NCBI RefSeq assembly: GCF_038502225.1
Contig: NC_091340.1
Location: 29,029,733 to 29,093,732, forward strand
DNA length: 64,000 bases
Direction: 5' to 3'
From: Cherax quadricarinatus
Lineage: Eukaryota > Arthropoda > Malacostraca > Decapoda > Parastacidae
Part shown: one piece after another, positions 37,050 to 49,215 of the stretch
Position numbering within the stretch: the stretch's first letter is position 1
Layout: every line of letters begins with the position of its first letter
Translations under genes and position numbers: made by a program
Notes under the pieces: model-generated
Seen by the model: only the letters and a program-made list of their open reading frames with translations
Database searches by the model: none
Told to the model about the DNA's origin: nothing

Positions 37050-37356
37050 AGTTGATCTGATATTTACCTCGAAGTACAGTGTCTGTGGTCTGATATTTAC
37101 CTGGAAGTACAGTGTCTGTGGTCTGATATTTACCTCGAAGTACAGTGTCTGTGGTCTGATATTTACCTGGAAGTACAGTGTCTGTGGTCTGATATTTACC
37201 TGGAAGTACAGTGTCTGTGGTCTGATATTTACCTCGAAGTACAGTGTCTGTGGTCTGATATTTACCTCGAAGTACAGTGTCTGTGGTCTGATATTTACCT
37301 CGAAGTACAGTGTCTGTGGTCTGATATTTACCTCGAAGTACAGTGTCTGTGGTCTG
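37050..37356. repeat. 33-bp minisatellite, 9 copies
   Basis: Unit CTGATATTTACCTCGAAGTA plus CAGTGTCTGTGGT. Copies differ mainly at one site, CTCGAAG or CTGGAAG, in the order C,G,C,G,G,C,C,C,C. It lies directly against an RTE tail; minus-strand 11-residue repeats are artefacts. Confidence 0.93.
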
Positions 37357-37505
37357 AAGGACGGGTGTTGATATGTTGCAGTTTTTAACTGTATTGTAGG
37401 AACGCCTCTGGCAAGACAATGATGGAGTGAATGATAATGAAAGTGTTTCTTCTTTATCGAGTCACCTACCTCGGTGGGAAACGGCCTATTTGTATTAAAA
37501 AAAAT
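37357..37505 (+). mobile_element. Decayed RTE 3' UTR
   Basis: Matches 10255-10395 with about a quarter of positions changed: GGGTGTTGATATGTTGCAG, CTGGCAAGACAATGATGGAG and CTCGGTGGGAAACGGCC, then A-rich tail. Confidence 0.75.
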
Positions 37506-38270
37506 CAACATGTTATGTAGGTAAAAAAAAGAATATACGAGTGTTTTGGCTGCTAGAACACAAACTGCACTAAAATTCGAATATTTTGTGGAATTAAACA
37601 CTGAGGGAAGAACGTAAGGTATGCTACAGAAAAGTTGAAGGTAAGTCAAATGTTGTATAGTTAGTAGTTCACAGGTGTTGTAACTGGATCGTGTTTTATG
37701 CGAGACAGAAAAAGTAGGGCGTGAATCTATCTTCCTGGTGCTGAAGTGAAGGCATCTGAGGACACGAAGAGTCGTATTCTGACGGGAAGCGAGATTGAAC
37801 GCCATCATTTACCTGAGTGATGGAGGAAAGAATGTTAGGAAGGCTAGAAGCGAGGACTTGCTGTAGCGGTTCATAAAAGCTACTGATACTATTTTAGAAA
37901 AACCTGGTTCCCCGGTGGCAGGTGGTATTATACCTAGGATGATGCTAGGTATAATATGATAATGGTATTCAACACTGACAAGTTGATATACAACACAGAT
38001 GTGCAACGGTTTATTTTTATTCCGAAAAATCTGGCCTATACAAAAAAAAATTTCCTTAACATTGAAAAATTCAGCAAAGTCATACTAATCGTTTTTATAT
38101 GAAGCTTCTATTTATCTGTGTACCTCTCTTTTCCTTGTTCTAGATGCCAACTCTACTACCTCCTATCCCTCTGTTAACGTTTGTTGTGATAATCTATCAT
38201 CCTTATCCAGATTCACTATATTTCTCTCCTTTTCTCTTTTCTGTGCATAGTGTGGGATTCACCTGTGAAA
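37506..38270. other. No gene; one 11-bp hairpin
   Basis: ATTATACCTAG and its complement at 37927-37937 and 37945-37955. Nothing else supported. Confidence 0.55.
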
Positions 38271-38480
38271 ACCTACATTTGTGGTCACAGTGGTGGCCTA
38301 TGCTAACCGCCCTATGGTGTATATACCTAGTTGGATGAATTTTATTAGAGACAGCTGGCCAAGTGGATAGCGCACTGGCCTGTGAGTTTTTGGACTCATT
38401 CGCCATGGGTTCAAACTCCACCGGTTCCCTGATTTGTTTGCAGTCGTGGTATGATTTTGTGAGTTATGAAGTGGGGGTTC
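38271..38480 (+). mobile_element. tRNA-derived SINE2
   Basis: A box TGGCCAAGTGGATAGCGC (38354) and B box GGGTTCAAACTCC (38407) in correct order and spacing. Flanked by the family's ACATTTGTGGTCACAGTGG start and TTTGTTTGCAGTCGTGGTATG end. It is the reverse complement of 56490-56705. Confidence 0.75.
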
Positions 38481-38949
38481 GATCTGTGTCTGACTAACAT
38501 CTGTCACACCATGTCGACCCAAACAATCGGTGCTTGGCTGACCAGGTACTTACCGTGGAAATAAACTAAGTGTAACAATCACCTGATAGCGAACTAACAA
38601 GGGTAACAAGCACCTAATAAGTAAAATGCTATAGGTAGCCAGCACCCGTGATAACAAACACATACATGAACATTCAAGTCTAACCAGTCAACTACTGAGG
38701 GTAACAAGTCGAAGCATAACAAGGTGACCGAGCAGCCAGACAGAAGCTAGAATTTATCCCTGTCAAGGTTCACAGTAATAAGCTAAAGTTGCTAAACGTT
38801 TACAGGAGATTAATTACGCTCCTCGACTTAAGACTTTCACTAATTTCTGTCTTGAACTGTAAACATATCTGTCGGTTAGGCAGCTTGAAAGGCAGCCTGC
38901 ACAGCAGACAATCTGTCCACTAGTTTACCAGTTTGTCTGCTCATCCCGC
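38481..38949. other. No recognisable gene
   Basis: Unique sequence with loose repeats of a GGTAACAA(G/T)CACC motif at 38570-38710. Confidence 0.5.
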
Positions 38950-39257
38950 CACATGCTAGTCAGGCAGCCAGGGAGCCAGCCAGTCAGCCAGCTAGCCAGC
39001 CAGTCACTCAGTAAGTCAGCCAGCCAGCCAGCCAGCCAGCCAGAGAGTCAATCAATCAGTCAGTCAGTCAGTTAGTCAGCCAGCGAGCCTGGCAGTCGTC
39101 AAGCCACTCACAAACCTGTAAACGCACCAGCCAGCCAGCCAGCCAGCTAGCCAGCCAGCCAGCCAGCCAGAGAGTCAATCAATCAGTCAGTCAGTCAGTC
39201 AGTTAGTCAGCCAGCGAGCCTGGCAGTCGTCAAGCCACTCACAAACCTGTAAACGCA

Positions 39258-39291
<34 letters not shown>

Positions 39292-39298
39292 GGCCGGT
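38950..39298. repeat. (CCAG)n/(CAGT)n with a 127-bp duplication
   Basis: CCAG and CAGT tetranucleotides form a higher unit. AGAGAGTCAATCAATCAGTC occurs at 39042 and 39169, 127 bp apart, each followed by the same GCGAGCCTGGCAGTCGTCAA block. Confidence 0.9.
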
Positions 39299-39385
39299 CT
39301 GCCAGACTCTCACCGGCAAGAATATGTAATACAGACTTTTATTTTTATTTAGTGCAAAAGAATGAGAGAGATGGAGAGAGGGATG

Positions 39386-41700
39386 AAGGTTGTTACTACT
39401 CCCTGGGGTGTATGGTAAGGTGAAGGAAGGAGGGTGGAGGTTGTTACTACTCCCTGGGGTGTATGGTAAGGTGAAGGAAGGAGGGTGGAGGTTGTTACTG
39501 CTCCCTGGGGTGTATGGTAAGGTGAAGGAAGCAGGGTGGGGGTTGTTACTACTCCCTGGGGTGTATGGTAAGGTGAAGGAAGGGGGGTGGAGGTTGTTAC
39601 TACTCCCTGGGGTGTATGGTAAGGTGAAGGAAGGGGGGTGGAGGTTGTTACTACTCCCTGGGGTGTATGGTAAGGTGAAGGAAGGAAGGAGGAGGTTGTT
39701 ACTACTCCCTGGGGTGTATAGTAAGGTGAAGGAAGGGGGGTGGAGGTTGTTACTACTCCCTGGGGTGTATGGTAAGGTGAAGGAAGGGGGGTGGAGGTTG
39801 TTACTACTCCCTGGGGTGTATGGTAAGGTGAAGGAAGGAGGGTGGAGGTTGTTACTACTCCCTGGGGTGTATGGTAAGGTGAAGGAAGGAGGGTGGAGGT
39901 TGTTACTACTCCCTGGGGTGTATGGTAAGGTGAAGGAAGGAGGGTGGAGGTTGTTACTACTCCCAGGGGTGTATAGTAAGGTGAAGGAAGGGGGGTGGAG
40001 GTTGTTACTACTCCCTGGGGTGTATGGTAAGGTGAAGGAAGGAAGGAGGAGGTTGTTACTACTCCCTGGGGTGTATGGTAAGGTGAAGGAAGGGGGGTGG
40101 AGGTTGTTACTACTCCCTGGGGTGTATGGTAAGGTGAAGGAAGGGGGTGGAGGTTGTTACTACTCCCTGGGGTGTATGGTAAGGTGAAGGAAGGGGGTGG
40201 AGGTTGTTACTACTCCCTGGGGTGTATGGTAAGGTGAAGGAAGGGGGGTGGAGGTTGTTACTACTCCCTGGGGTGTATGGTAAGCTGAAAGAAGGGGGTG
40301 GAGGTTGTTACTACTCCCTGGGGTGTATGGTAAGGTGAAGGAAGGGGGGTGAAGGTTGTTACTACTCCCTGGGGTGTATGGTAAGGTGAAGTTGTTACTA
40401 ATGGGAAGGAAGGGAAGGAGGTTGTTACTACTCCCTGGGGTGTATGGTAAGGTGAAGGAAGGACGGAAGGAGGAGGTTGTTATTACTCCCTGGGGTGTAT
40501 GGTAAGGTGAAGGAAGGGAGGTGGAGGTTGTTACTACTCCCTGGGGTGTATGGTAAGGTGAAGGAAAGGGGGTGGAGGTTGTTACTACTCCCTGGGGTGT
40601 ATGGTAAGGTGAAGGAAGGGGGTGGAGGTTGTTACTACTCCCTGTGGTGTATGGTAAGGTGAAGGAAGGGGGGTGGAGGTTGTTACTACTCCCTGGGGTG
40701 TATGGTAAGGTGAAAGAAGGGGGTGGAGGTTGTTACTACTCCCTGGGGTGTATGGTAAGGTGAAGGAAGGGGGGTGAAGGTTGTTACTACTCCCTGGGGT
40801 GTATGGTAAGAAAGGAAGGAAGGAGGGTGAAGGTTGTTACTACTCCCTGGGGTGTATGGTAAGAAAGGAAGGAAGAAGGGTGGAGGGTGCTACTACTCCC
40901 TGGGGAGTATGGTAAGAAAGGAAGGAAGGAGGGTGGAGGGTGCTACTATTCCCTGGGGTGTATGGTAAGGTGAAGGAAGGAGGGTGGAGGTTGTTACTAC
41001 TCCCTGGGGTGTATGGTAAGGTGAAGGAAGGAAGGGGGGTGGAGGTTGTTACTACTCCCTGGGGTGTATGGTAAGGTGAAGGAAGGAAGGAGGGTGGAGG
41101 GTGCTACCACTCCCTTTGGTGTATGGTAAGGTGAAGGAAGGAGGGTGGAGGTTGTTACTACTCCCTGGGGTGTATGGTGAGGTGAAGGAGGGTGGAGGGT
41201 GCTACTACTCCCTGGGGTGTATGGTAAGAAAGGAAGGAAGGAGGGTGGAGGGTGCTACTACTCCCTGGGGTGTATGGTAAGGTGAAGGAAGGATGGAGGG
41301 TGGAGGGTGCTACTACTCTCTGGGGTGTATGGTAAGAAAGGAAGGAAGGAGGGTGGAGGGTGCTACTACTCCCTGGGGTGTATGGTAAGAAAGGAAGGAA
41401 GGGGGTGGAGGGTGCTACTCCCTGGGGTGTATGGTAAGGAGGGAAGGAAGGGGGATGGAGGGTGCTATTACTCCCTGGGGTGAATGGTAAGGAAGGAAGG
41501 AAGGAGGGTGGAGGGTGCTACTACTCCCTGGGGTGTATGGTAAGGAAGGAAGGAAGGAGGGTGGAGGGTGCTACTACTCCCTGGGGTGTATGGTAAGGAA
41601 GGAAGGAAGGGGGGTGGAGGGTGCTATTACTCCCTGGGGTGAATGGTAAGGAAGGAAGGAAGGTGGGTGGAGGGTGCTACTACTCCCTGGGGTGCATGTA
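39386..41700. repeat. 51-bp minisatellite, about 45 copies
   Basis: Core TTGTTACTACTCCCTGGGGT then GTATGGTAAGGTGAAGGAAGG and a GGGGGTGGAGG linker of variable length. Up to about 40800 the linker is AAGGTGAAGG. Beyond it AAGAAAGGAAGGAAGG and AGGGTGCTACTAC variants spread. The 265-residue LLLLPGVYGKVKEGGWR frame results from the 51-bp period. Confidence 0.95.
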
Positions 41701-42355
41701 AAGTCTAGTGCCAATTACTGAAAGCACTTTGCATTCAGGATGAATTACACTTAGTCTGTGTGTTCTTGTCTCTGTAGTGACTCAGCTCCAGCCCTCAACT
41801 GAGCATTAGTATAGTTGACTACCTAGTGCCACTGCTGCTCTGTAGCCCTTTCTCATAACTAATTTTGAATCTAAGTACAGAGTTGGCCTCGACAGAAAAG
41901 CTCCAGCTGATGGTCTTCATATAACTAAGATCCGCTTCATTAAACACTTGCCCTGTTGCCTGACAAACATTACCTAACCTAACATCAACAGAATTTTTCA
42001 GGCTCGCTGCATTCACAGTGAAAAATCTCGGTATTTAACACGTTTTAAGTTCTTTCCAGTTTTGTCTTCCAGTTCTATTTCCTTCAATATATTTTCCAGC
42101 ATGTCGCTGTTTATTTCATCTAGGAGTTTGAGGCTTTGTAGTGTTTTGATAGACTCCTCATATTCTTGTGCACTGATTTTATGTGAAGATTCGGTCTTTT
42201 AATGAATCTTCAGACCAGTTTCTTTTGATGTGAGACCAACACTGTGAAAAGCATAATTTCATTTTTTTTTTTTGAGGAGAGAACTGTTGTCATAAGATTT
42301 TTATGGAAGATATTTTCCAGAACCCCGGTGACTTATTCGGTATTTCTGCCGCAGT
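41701..42355. other. No recognisable gene
   Basis: Unique sequence between two minisatellites; nothing supported. Confidence 0.55.
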
Positions 42356-43372
42356 CAGTGATGCACTCTCCTTGCATGACAGTTAGTGGTGCACTCTCCC
42401 TGCATGGCACGGTCAGTTGTACACACTCCCTGCATGATACATTCAGTGGTACACTCTCCCTGCATGACACAGTCAGTGGTACACTCTCCTTGCATGACAC
42501 AGTCAGTGGTACACTCTCTGCATGACACAGTCAGTGGTGCACTCTCTCTGCATGACACAGTCAGTGGTACACTCCCTGCATGACACAGTCAGTGGTGCAC
42601 TCTCCCTGCATGACAGTCAGTGGTACACTCCCTGCATAACACAGTAGTACACTTTCCTCGTATACACAGTCAGTGGTACACTCTCCTTGCATGACACAGT
42701 GTCCCTGCATGACACAGTGGTGCACTCTCTCTGCATGACACAGTCAGTGGTACACTCCCTGCATGCCACAGTCAGTGGTGCACTCTCCCTGCATGACACA
42801 GTGGTACACTCTCCCTGCATGACACAGTCAGTGGTACACTCCCTGCATGACACAGTCAGTGGTACACTCCCTGCATGACAGTCAGAGGTGCACTCTCCTT
42901 GCATGACAGTGGTGCACTCTCCTTGCATGACACAGTCAGTGGTACACTCTCCCTGCATGACATAGTCAGTGGTACACTCCCTGCATGACACAGTGGTGCA
43001 CTCTCCCTGCATGACACAGTCAGTGGTACACTCCCTGCATGACACAGTCAGTGGTACACTCACTGCATGACACAGTCTGTGGTACACTCTCCCTGCATGA
43101 CAGTCAGTGGTACACTCCCTGCATGACACAGTCAGTGGTACACTCTCCCTGCATGACACAGCCAGTGGAACACTCCCTGCATGACACAGTCTGTGGTACA
43201 CTCTCCCTGCATGACACAGTCAGTGGTACACTCCCTGCATGACACAGTCAGTGGTACACTCCCTGCATGACACAGTCAGTGGTACACTCTCCCTGCATGA
43301 CACAGCCAGTGGAACACTCCCTGCATGACACAGTCAGTGGTACACTCACTGCATGACACAGTCAGTGGTAAG
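42356..43372. repeat. 28/30-bp minisatellite, left part
   Basis: Units of form CATGACACAGTCAGTGGTAC plus ACTCTCCCTG (30 bp) or ACTCCCTG (28 bp), with some shortened to CATGACAGTGG. About 36 copies. The array resumes at 47278 after the LTR-element insertion. Confidence 0.95.
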
Positions 43373-44008
43373 CATGCAGCCTACACCATCCAGCCTGTCT
43401 TAAGTACCAGCCTTGCCTGCTAAGCCAGCTTTCCACCCCTGCTGAGCTCATCGTTACAAGCTCACAAGCCAGACTGTGTGAAGGGTTAAGCTAAGTAAGC
43501 CAGTCAACTAACCCAGGTGACTAACGCAGTACTCAAGCAAGCCACGTGAGTTCCAGCCTTCACCATTGCTTGTGCTCCAAATTCCAAGCCATCCTGAGTG
43601 CTTGTACCATCCCTGTGGTGTTGTGGTATTTTGTGGGTTTAAGCCAGCCTGGCTTATAACATTCTCGTGCATAGTGAGGGTGTACCCAGAGCACGTGGGT
43701 TACGCCACTCATCCAGTAGGCCCAGCCACCACCCAGTGTCCCAGCTCACTGCCTCAACCACCACACCTTCCCATTACCACTGTTTTTTTCTTTTTTTTTT
43801 TTACCCTTATAACGGGTCCTAGCACCTTATTTTACGGCTCACATAGCGGGTCAAGACACAAGATTGCTTCATCGTACCTGTGAGCCAACGAGTAAAGCCT
43901 TGCTATGCGCAAAAACTTGGAGAATTCGCCGAGTAGAGGAGTGCCGCACCAGCCACCAGACTCCACCACTACCTTCCTCCATCCTCATGTCTTTCTCTGA
44001 CTTCGTTC

Positions 44009-44066
44009 AGCGCTGTGTAGCCCTTGTGGTTTAGCGCTTCTTTTTGATTATAATAATAATAATAAT
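44009..44066 (+). mobile_element. 58-bp retroelement tail with 12-bp TSD
   Basis: A GCGCTGTGTAGCC...GGTTTAGCGCTTC...GATTATAATAATAAT segment is flanked by perfect CTGACTTCGTTC repeats at 43997-44008 and 44067-44078. It matches the end of the SINE-like insertion at 60934-61100. It is an extremely 5'-truncated retrotransposition event. Confidence 0.82.
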
Positions 44067-45830
44067 CTGACTTCGTTCTAGTAATAATAAATAATATTTT
44101 TTTTTGAGACATTTGCGAGTGTTGAGACAATTTTTCAGTGATTTCTGAATGACATTTCTCTTCAGTGACTTTGATTAGACTCATTATTCATTACGTTCTT
44201 TTTGCATTATTCATTTTTTTCCTTCAGTGTTTAATTTTCGTGCTTTATTTTATGTCTGTTGTGTGTTCTTTTTTTTATATACTTGAAGCACAATATATAA
44301 GCAGTATAAACCTGTGTTTACACTTCACAGTTATCTTGTGTTCACAGTACTGTGTTCCTTGCCTAGTAATTTATACAGTGAAGTATTTTAGTATCTTTTA
44401 GTTTGCATCACAACTCTGTATTGTCTCAGTTAATTTTTTTTCCCAGCATTTGTGTATTCTTGCTGTTTTTTGTTTTAATTCATTTCCCATTTTACTGTGT
44501 GTTGGACATTTTGTGTTAATTTTTTTATTTAGCCAATGTCTAATTTGTCCTGTCTACACAGACAATAGTGCCATTATTTTGTTGAAGCGAGAGAATTATT
44601 TTCCAATTTTTGTCTACACAAGACCTTATTGCAAGAAAATTCTCATAGTATTGTGCATATATTGATGTGTTTTGTTCCTGCATTGTTGTAAGTGTTAACC
44701 TTTCTCTGTTTTGCGTTTTTGCCTTTATTGTTTTTCATGTTTCATTGAACAAATTCACTCTTAGTGCAATTTTCAACTTCTATTTTTAAAGAAAATAATT
44801 CTTTGGCTTGTTCAGTGTTTGCTTAAGCTGCAATTAAGAGTTAAAGTGTTCAATCAGTTCATTCCATGATCATTATTTTTGGTTGCTCTTGCAAACTGCA
44901 TTTTGTGTGTGCATTTTTTTTATTACTGCAGTATTGACTCATTCTGCAGTGACTCTTGTGAAAATATTGTGCTGCCATTAATTCTTTCTTTCAGAATTTT
45001 TTTTATGTAGTGTTGTGTTGTGCATTACTTATTAACGTAGCCGAGCGGTCAGGCACTAGTAATACTGTCACTCCTGTCTGGAATCCCACAATATAGTGCA
45101 CGCAGGATAGTGTGCAGTTACCCTGGGTTTCAGAGGAACCTCAGACAACCCTGGGTGCTGAGACTACTAACCTTGCGATGGCGACTTGTTCAAGTAGTCG
45201 TTCCTTCCCAGGGGACGCTTTTTGAAAAACGTTACTTGTAATGAGTTATGCCATCTCTTGCTGATGTTACAAGCTGTTGCAGAAAGACGTTTCTGTGGCT
45301 AGTGTACTCACTTGAGTGTTGTTGTTGTTCCTTGTGTTCCAGATGGTGATACTATCCTCGTTGACAGTAATCCGTGCGTTGTAAAAAGTTGTTTCTCGAG
45401 TAATCTTCATGTGTTGTTAACGTTTATGGAGAAGTCTCTTTATAGTTCATACCTCGTGTCACTGTGTGCGACTCAGAATGAATACCAGTATTGTCGACTG
45501 TGTTCATTTCTTTTCCCCTGTGTTTGCAGTGAGAGATAGTAGATCCGTTCTCCCTTGCTCATATTTCGTGTTATAGTGTTATCTTTTTTTCAACTGGGGA
45601 GAGTCATCCACTCCACCGAGTTTGTTCATTCCTCCAGTAAGAAAGAACAGATCCCATGTGGTCTGGTGTGATTCGATTCCTGCTCCAGGAAGATCTTATT
45701 CTGACTGTGAAGCCACCAGCACCCATTAGTAACTTTGTAATGAACGAACCAATAAGAAAGTGCTTAATGTCTTGAGAGCTACTATCAACCCCAATAGTGA
45801 AACTTGAGATGAAGTTGTACTGGATGTTCA

Positions 45831-46559
45831 GTGTGTTATAAATCTGCTTACAATGCTTCCATAGGTGACACTCCACATTATGCATTGTACGGTGTAGACA
45901 AGCATTTACCTTATGAGTTGTTATATTCCACACCGAAACCCAATTACAATCCTGATGATTTGATAGCAACTCGTACCAGCTTAGCTCAAAGTGTTTTTAG
46001 AAGAATCCGTGAGACACTTCGTAAGTCAACAACAGAATTCACAAGAGTAATAGTCATGCTAACCCGACCAAAGTTAAAATGGGTTCGAGAGTAATGCTGA
46101 CTAACTTCAACAAAACATCCACAATGCCTAAGCTCGATCAAGTTTGTTGGTCCTTATCGAGTAGTTGAACATATCAATGGCAATAAGTATAAGGTTAGAG
46201 AAATTAGTACTGGTTAGTATAAAGAATCACATTTAGATCATATGAAGTTAGTATGCGATGTTGAGGAAATTTCAACCCAGACTAATGTGACAGATGCTGA
46301 CAATCCTCCTGACTCTGTGCCTTCTACCTCTATCACTCAGCCAGATGATCAACCTGAATGTCGTTATCCTTTGCGTACACGACAAGTAATGAGAAACCCC
46401 CAAGCATCTTTTGTAGATACTTGTTCAGATCTCCCTCAGTCAAGGCATGTGTTAGCCATTGCAAAGGAATTCGATCCTCCCAAAGACGATAACCATTCTG
46501 CATATGTAAATCTTACCCTCACAGAGTTGGGTTTAAATGTACATAGTTTGTATAATTAG
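45831..46559 (+). pseudogene. Gypsy integrase C-terminus and polyprotein tail
   Basis: The first frame (45831-46094) reads SAYNASIGDTPHYALYGVD, the conserved end of the integrase core in Gypsy polyproteins. After a frameshift near 46090, GPYRVVEHINGNKYKVREI (46150-46210) is a GPY/F-type module that follows the core in Metaviridae-like integrases. A TAG interrupts at 46216. The final open stretch (46242-46559) is acidic and proline-rich and ends LGLNVHSLYN. Catalytic DDE residues, RT, RNase H and protease are absent. The copy is inactive. Confidence 0.8.
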
Positions 46560-46978
46560 ATGTTCAAGTTGTATGAAGTTGTCAACTGTGTTTTTGTTAT
46601 TAGCTGATCAGTTTTCAGATTTTTTTTTTTGTTTTGTGTTCACGTTCCCTCCGAATTCTGAGAATTTAGCAGTAATGATCTGTGTGCACCAGATCTGTCT
46701 TTGCTGTTAATTACTTTCACCTTTGTAAATATATATATTCTTCCTCAGAATCCATAGAGTGCATGAATACAGATCGATTGATCAATTCCATCCTTTATCA
46801 TACTATGATTTATTTTTATAATTCGTAATGTATTATGATGCCACCCATTACGATCCCATCCATTAGTTCTAAGTTACATATGTCTTTGCTATTGTATAGA
46901 ATCAGCCCAGAGCCACCTGCCTGTTCAGCCTATAGCAGAGTATTGTATGCCGAGACGACATACGTAACATGACCGAGC

Positions 46979-47277
46979 TGTCAGCATAGTTGCTGATCCC
47001 CTGTATATGTATATGTCATCTGAGTATCATAGTTAGTACCATCCATATGTTTCACACAGTTGATCCTTTGCTAGGCTCAGTGACTAGCTTGTGTGACGTC
47101 ACGTGATGCCGCATGAGAGTACTGCGCTCCCGGCCTCCCTCTCAGTTCTCTACGCTTAGGTCTACAGGCAACACAGGCAGGCTGGGCCTCTCCCTCTCAC
47201 ACTCTGCTAATTTAAGTGTTACCATCCAATGACTGTATTTAACTCCAACCATCACATCTCCACAAACCCTCCCGACA
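46979..47277 (+). repeat. 3' LTR, copy 2
   Basis: Begins TGTCAGCATAG and ends CCCGACA. About a quarter of positions differ from the copy 1 LTRs in its middle third, so this is a distinct subfamily or an older copy. Confidence 0.82.
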
Positions 47278-47520
47278 CATGACACAGTCAGTGGTACACT
47301 CTCCCTGCATGACACTGTCAGTGGTACACTCCCTGCATGACACAGCCAGTGGTACACTCTCCCTGCATGACACAGTGGTACACTCCCTTCATGACACAGT
47401 CAGTGGTACACTCTCCCTGCATGACACAGTGGTACACTCTCCCTGCATGACACAGTGGTACACTCTCCCTGCATGACACAGTGGTGTACTCTCCCTGCAT
47501 GACACAGTCTGTGGTACACT
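47278..47520. repeat. 28/30-bp minisatellite, right part
   Basis: Continuation of the 42356-43372 array, about eight units, starting mid-unit at CATGACACAG directly after the LTR end. Confidence 0.93.
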
Positions 47521-47525
47521 GACAA

Positions 47526-48220
47526 GTCCTAGGAGGAAAGGTTAAATGAACTCAAAACCTGACGAAACTGAGGGACAAGAGAGATAATAATATTAATATC
47601 TTTATTTGCTACAAGTACATGTACATGGTATACAGGCCTAGCTGACAACAATGACATACTACTTACTATATAGAAAGCCCCTTGTTATGCTCCGCATGTC
47701 GGGCAAATTAGGTCAGTGTCCCAGGATGCGACCCACACCAGTCGACTAACACGCAGGTACTCATTTTACTGATGGGGAACATAGACAACAGGTGGAAAGA
47801 AACACGCCCAATGTTTCTACTCTGGCTGGGAATCGAACCCAGGCCCTCGCCGTGTGAAGCGAGAGCGTTAGCCACCAGGCCACCAGACATGATAACGACG
47901 TATAAAATACTGAGAGGAATTGACAAGGTGAATAGGGACAGAATATTTCGGAGATGAGATGAGGAAACAAGAGGACTCATCTTGAAGTTGAAAACTCAGA
48001 TGAGACTTAGGGATGTTAGGAAGTTTATCTTCAGCCTTAGAGTTGTCAGGAAGTGGAACAATCTGGAGAGTGAGGCAGTGGAGGCAGGATCCATACTAAG
48101 CTTTAAGAAGAGATACGATAAGCTGTTCGAGTCGGGCGAGAGTGGATCTAGTAGCGACTAATTAAGAGGCAGGGCCAGGAACTGTGATTTAACCCTTGCA
48201 ACCACATACAGTTGAGTACA
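47526..48220 (+). pseudogene. LINE-C RT C-terminal fragment, split by a SINE
   Basis: 47526-47580 and 47887-48220 together match the LINE-C block at 61399-61530 and 48820-49215: an RLRG/GLSYEER-like segment, ITYKILRGID, a KLKTQMRLRDVRKF-like stretch, the RKWNNLESEAVEAGSI block, then the CCCTTGCAACCACA tail. Stops and indels are frequent. Confidence 0.75.
47581..47886 (-). mobile_element. tRNA-derived SINE1 inside LINE-C
   Basis: On the minus strand: A box TGGCCTGGTGGCTAACGC, B box GGGTTCGATTCCC, body with AAATGAGTACC, GTCGACTGGTGTGGGTCGCA, and the 3' end TATACCATGTACATGTACTTG followed by AAATAAAGATATTAATATT. The LINE-C sequence continues on both sides, so the SINE inserted later. Confidence 0.85.
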
Positions 48221-48234
48221 CATATATACGCACG

Positions 48235-49215
48235 TGACGAGGTGTCGGAGAGGGCGCCTGTGACGAGCGGGCTTCCACAAGGGTCAGTTCTAGGACAGGT
48301 GCTGTTGCTGATATATGTGAACGACATGATGGAAGGAATAGACTCAGAGTGTCTCTGTTTGCAGATAAAGTGAAGTTAATGAGGAGAATTCAGTCGGAGG
48401 AGGACCAGGCAGGACATCAAAGGGATCTGGAGAGGCTACAGTCCTGGTCTAGCAACTAGTTCCTGGAATTCAACCCCGCCAAGTGAAAAGTCATGAAGAT
48501 CGGGGAAGGTCAAAGAAGACAGCAGACAGAATACAGCTTAGGGGGCCAAGACTACAAACCCCAATCAAGGAAAAGGATCTTGGGGCGAGTATAATACCGA
48601 ACATATCTCCTGAGGCGCACATCAACCAAATAACTGCTGCAGCATATGGGCGACTAGCAAACCTAAGAATAGCTTTCCGATATCTCAGTAAGGAGTAGTT
48701 CAGGACCCTGTATATCGTGTACGTCAGGCCTATCTTAGATAAGTATGCAGCACCAGTTTGGAACCCACACCTAGGCAAGCACGCCAAGAGATTAGAGAAA
48801 GTGCTAAGGGGCTCAGGGGAATGTCCTACGAGGATAGGGTAAGGCAAATTGACCTTACGACATTGGAAGGACAGAAGGGACATGATAACATATAAAATAC
48901 TGAGAGGAATCGACAGGGTGAACAAAGATAAGATGTTCCAGAGATGGGACACAACAACAAGGGGTCACAATTGGAAGTTGAAGACTCAGATGAGTCAAAG
49001 GAATGTTAGGAAGTATTTCTTCAGTCATAGAGTAGCCAGGCCGTGGAATAGCCTAGAAAGTGACGTAGTGGAGGCAGGAACCATACATAATTTTAAGACG
49101 AGGTATGATAAAGCTCATGGAGCAGGGAGAGAGAGGACCCAGTAGCAACCAGTGAAGAGGCAGGGCCAGGAGCTATGAATCGACCCCTGCAACCACAAAT
49201 AGGTGAGTACACATA
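48235..49215 (+). pseudogene. LINE-C RT copy, decayed
   Basis: Recognisable order of a jockey/CR1-like [23 protein letters not shown] (motif B), then a region where the FADD box should lie (48355) but is damaged, LQSWSSN, KEKDLGASIIPN, AAAYGRLANLRIAFRYLSKE, LYIVYVRPILDKYAAPVWNPH, ITYKILRGIDRVNKD, FFSHRVARPWNSLE. Several stops and frameshifts. Ends with the CGACCCCTGCAACCACAAAT tail and GGTGAGTACA. Confidence 0.82.

Larger units (their letters stand above)
43373..47277 (+). mobile_element. Gypsy-type LTR element, copy 2, 5'-truncated
   Basis: Collinear with copy 1 (from about 17100 onward) over most of its length, but without the 5' LTR and leader. It lacks the stretch equivalent to 18680-19360 and keeps a pol segment (45740-46415) absent from copy 1. 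It lies wholly inside the CATGACACAG minisatellite. Confidence 0.82.

Noticed and set aside
39390..40187. 265-residue frame with LLLLPGVYGKVKEGG repeats
   Set aside because: Translation of the 51-bp minisatellite; the frame breaks as soon as the unit length changes.
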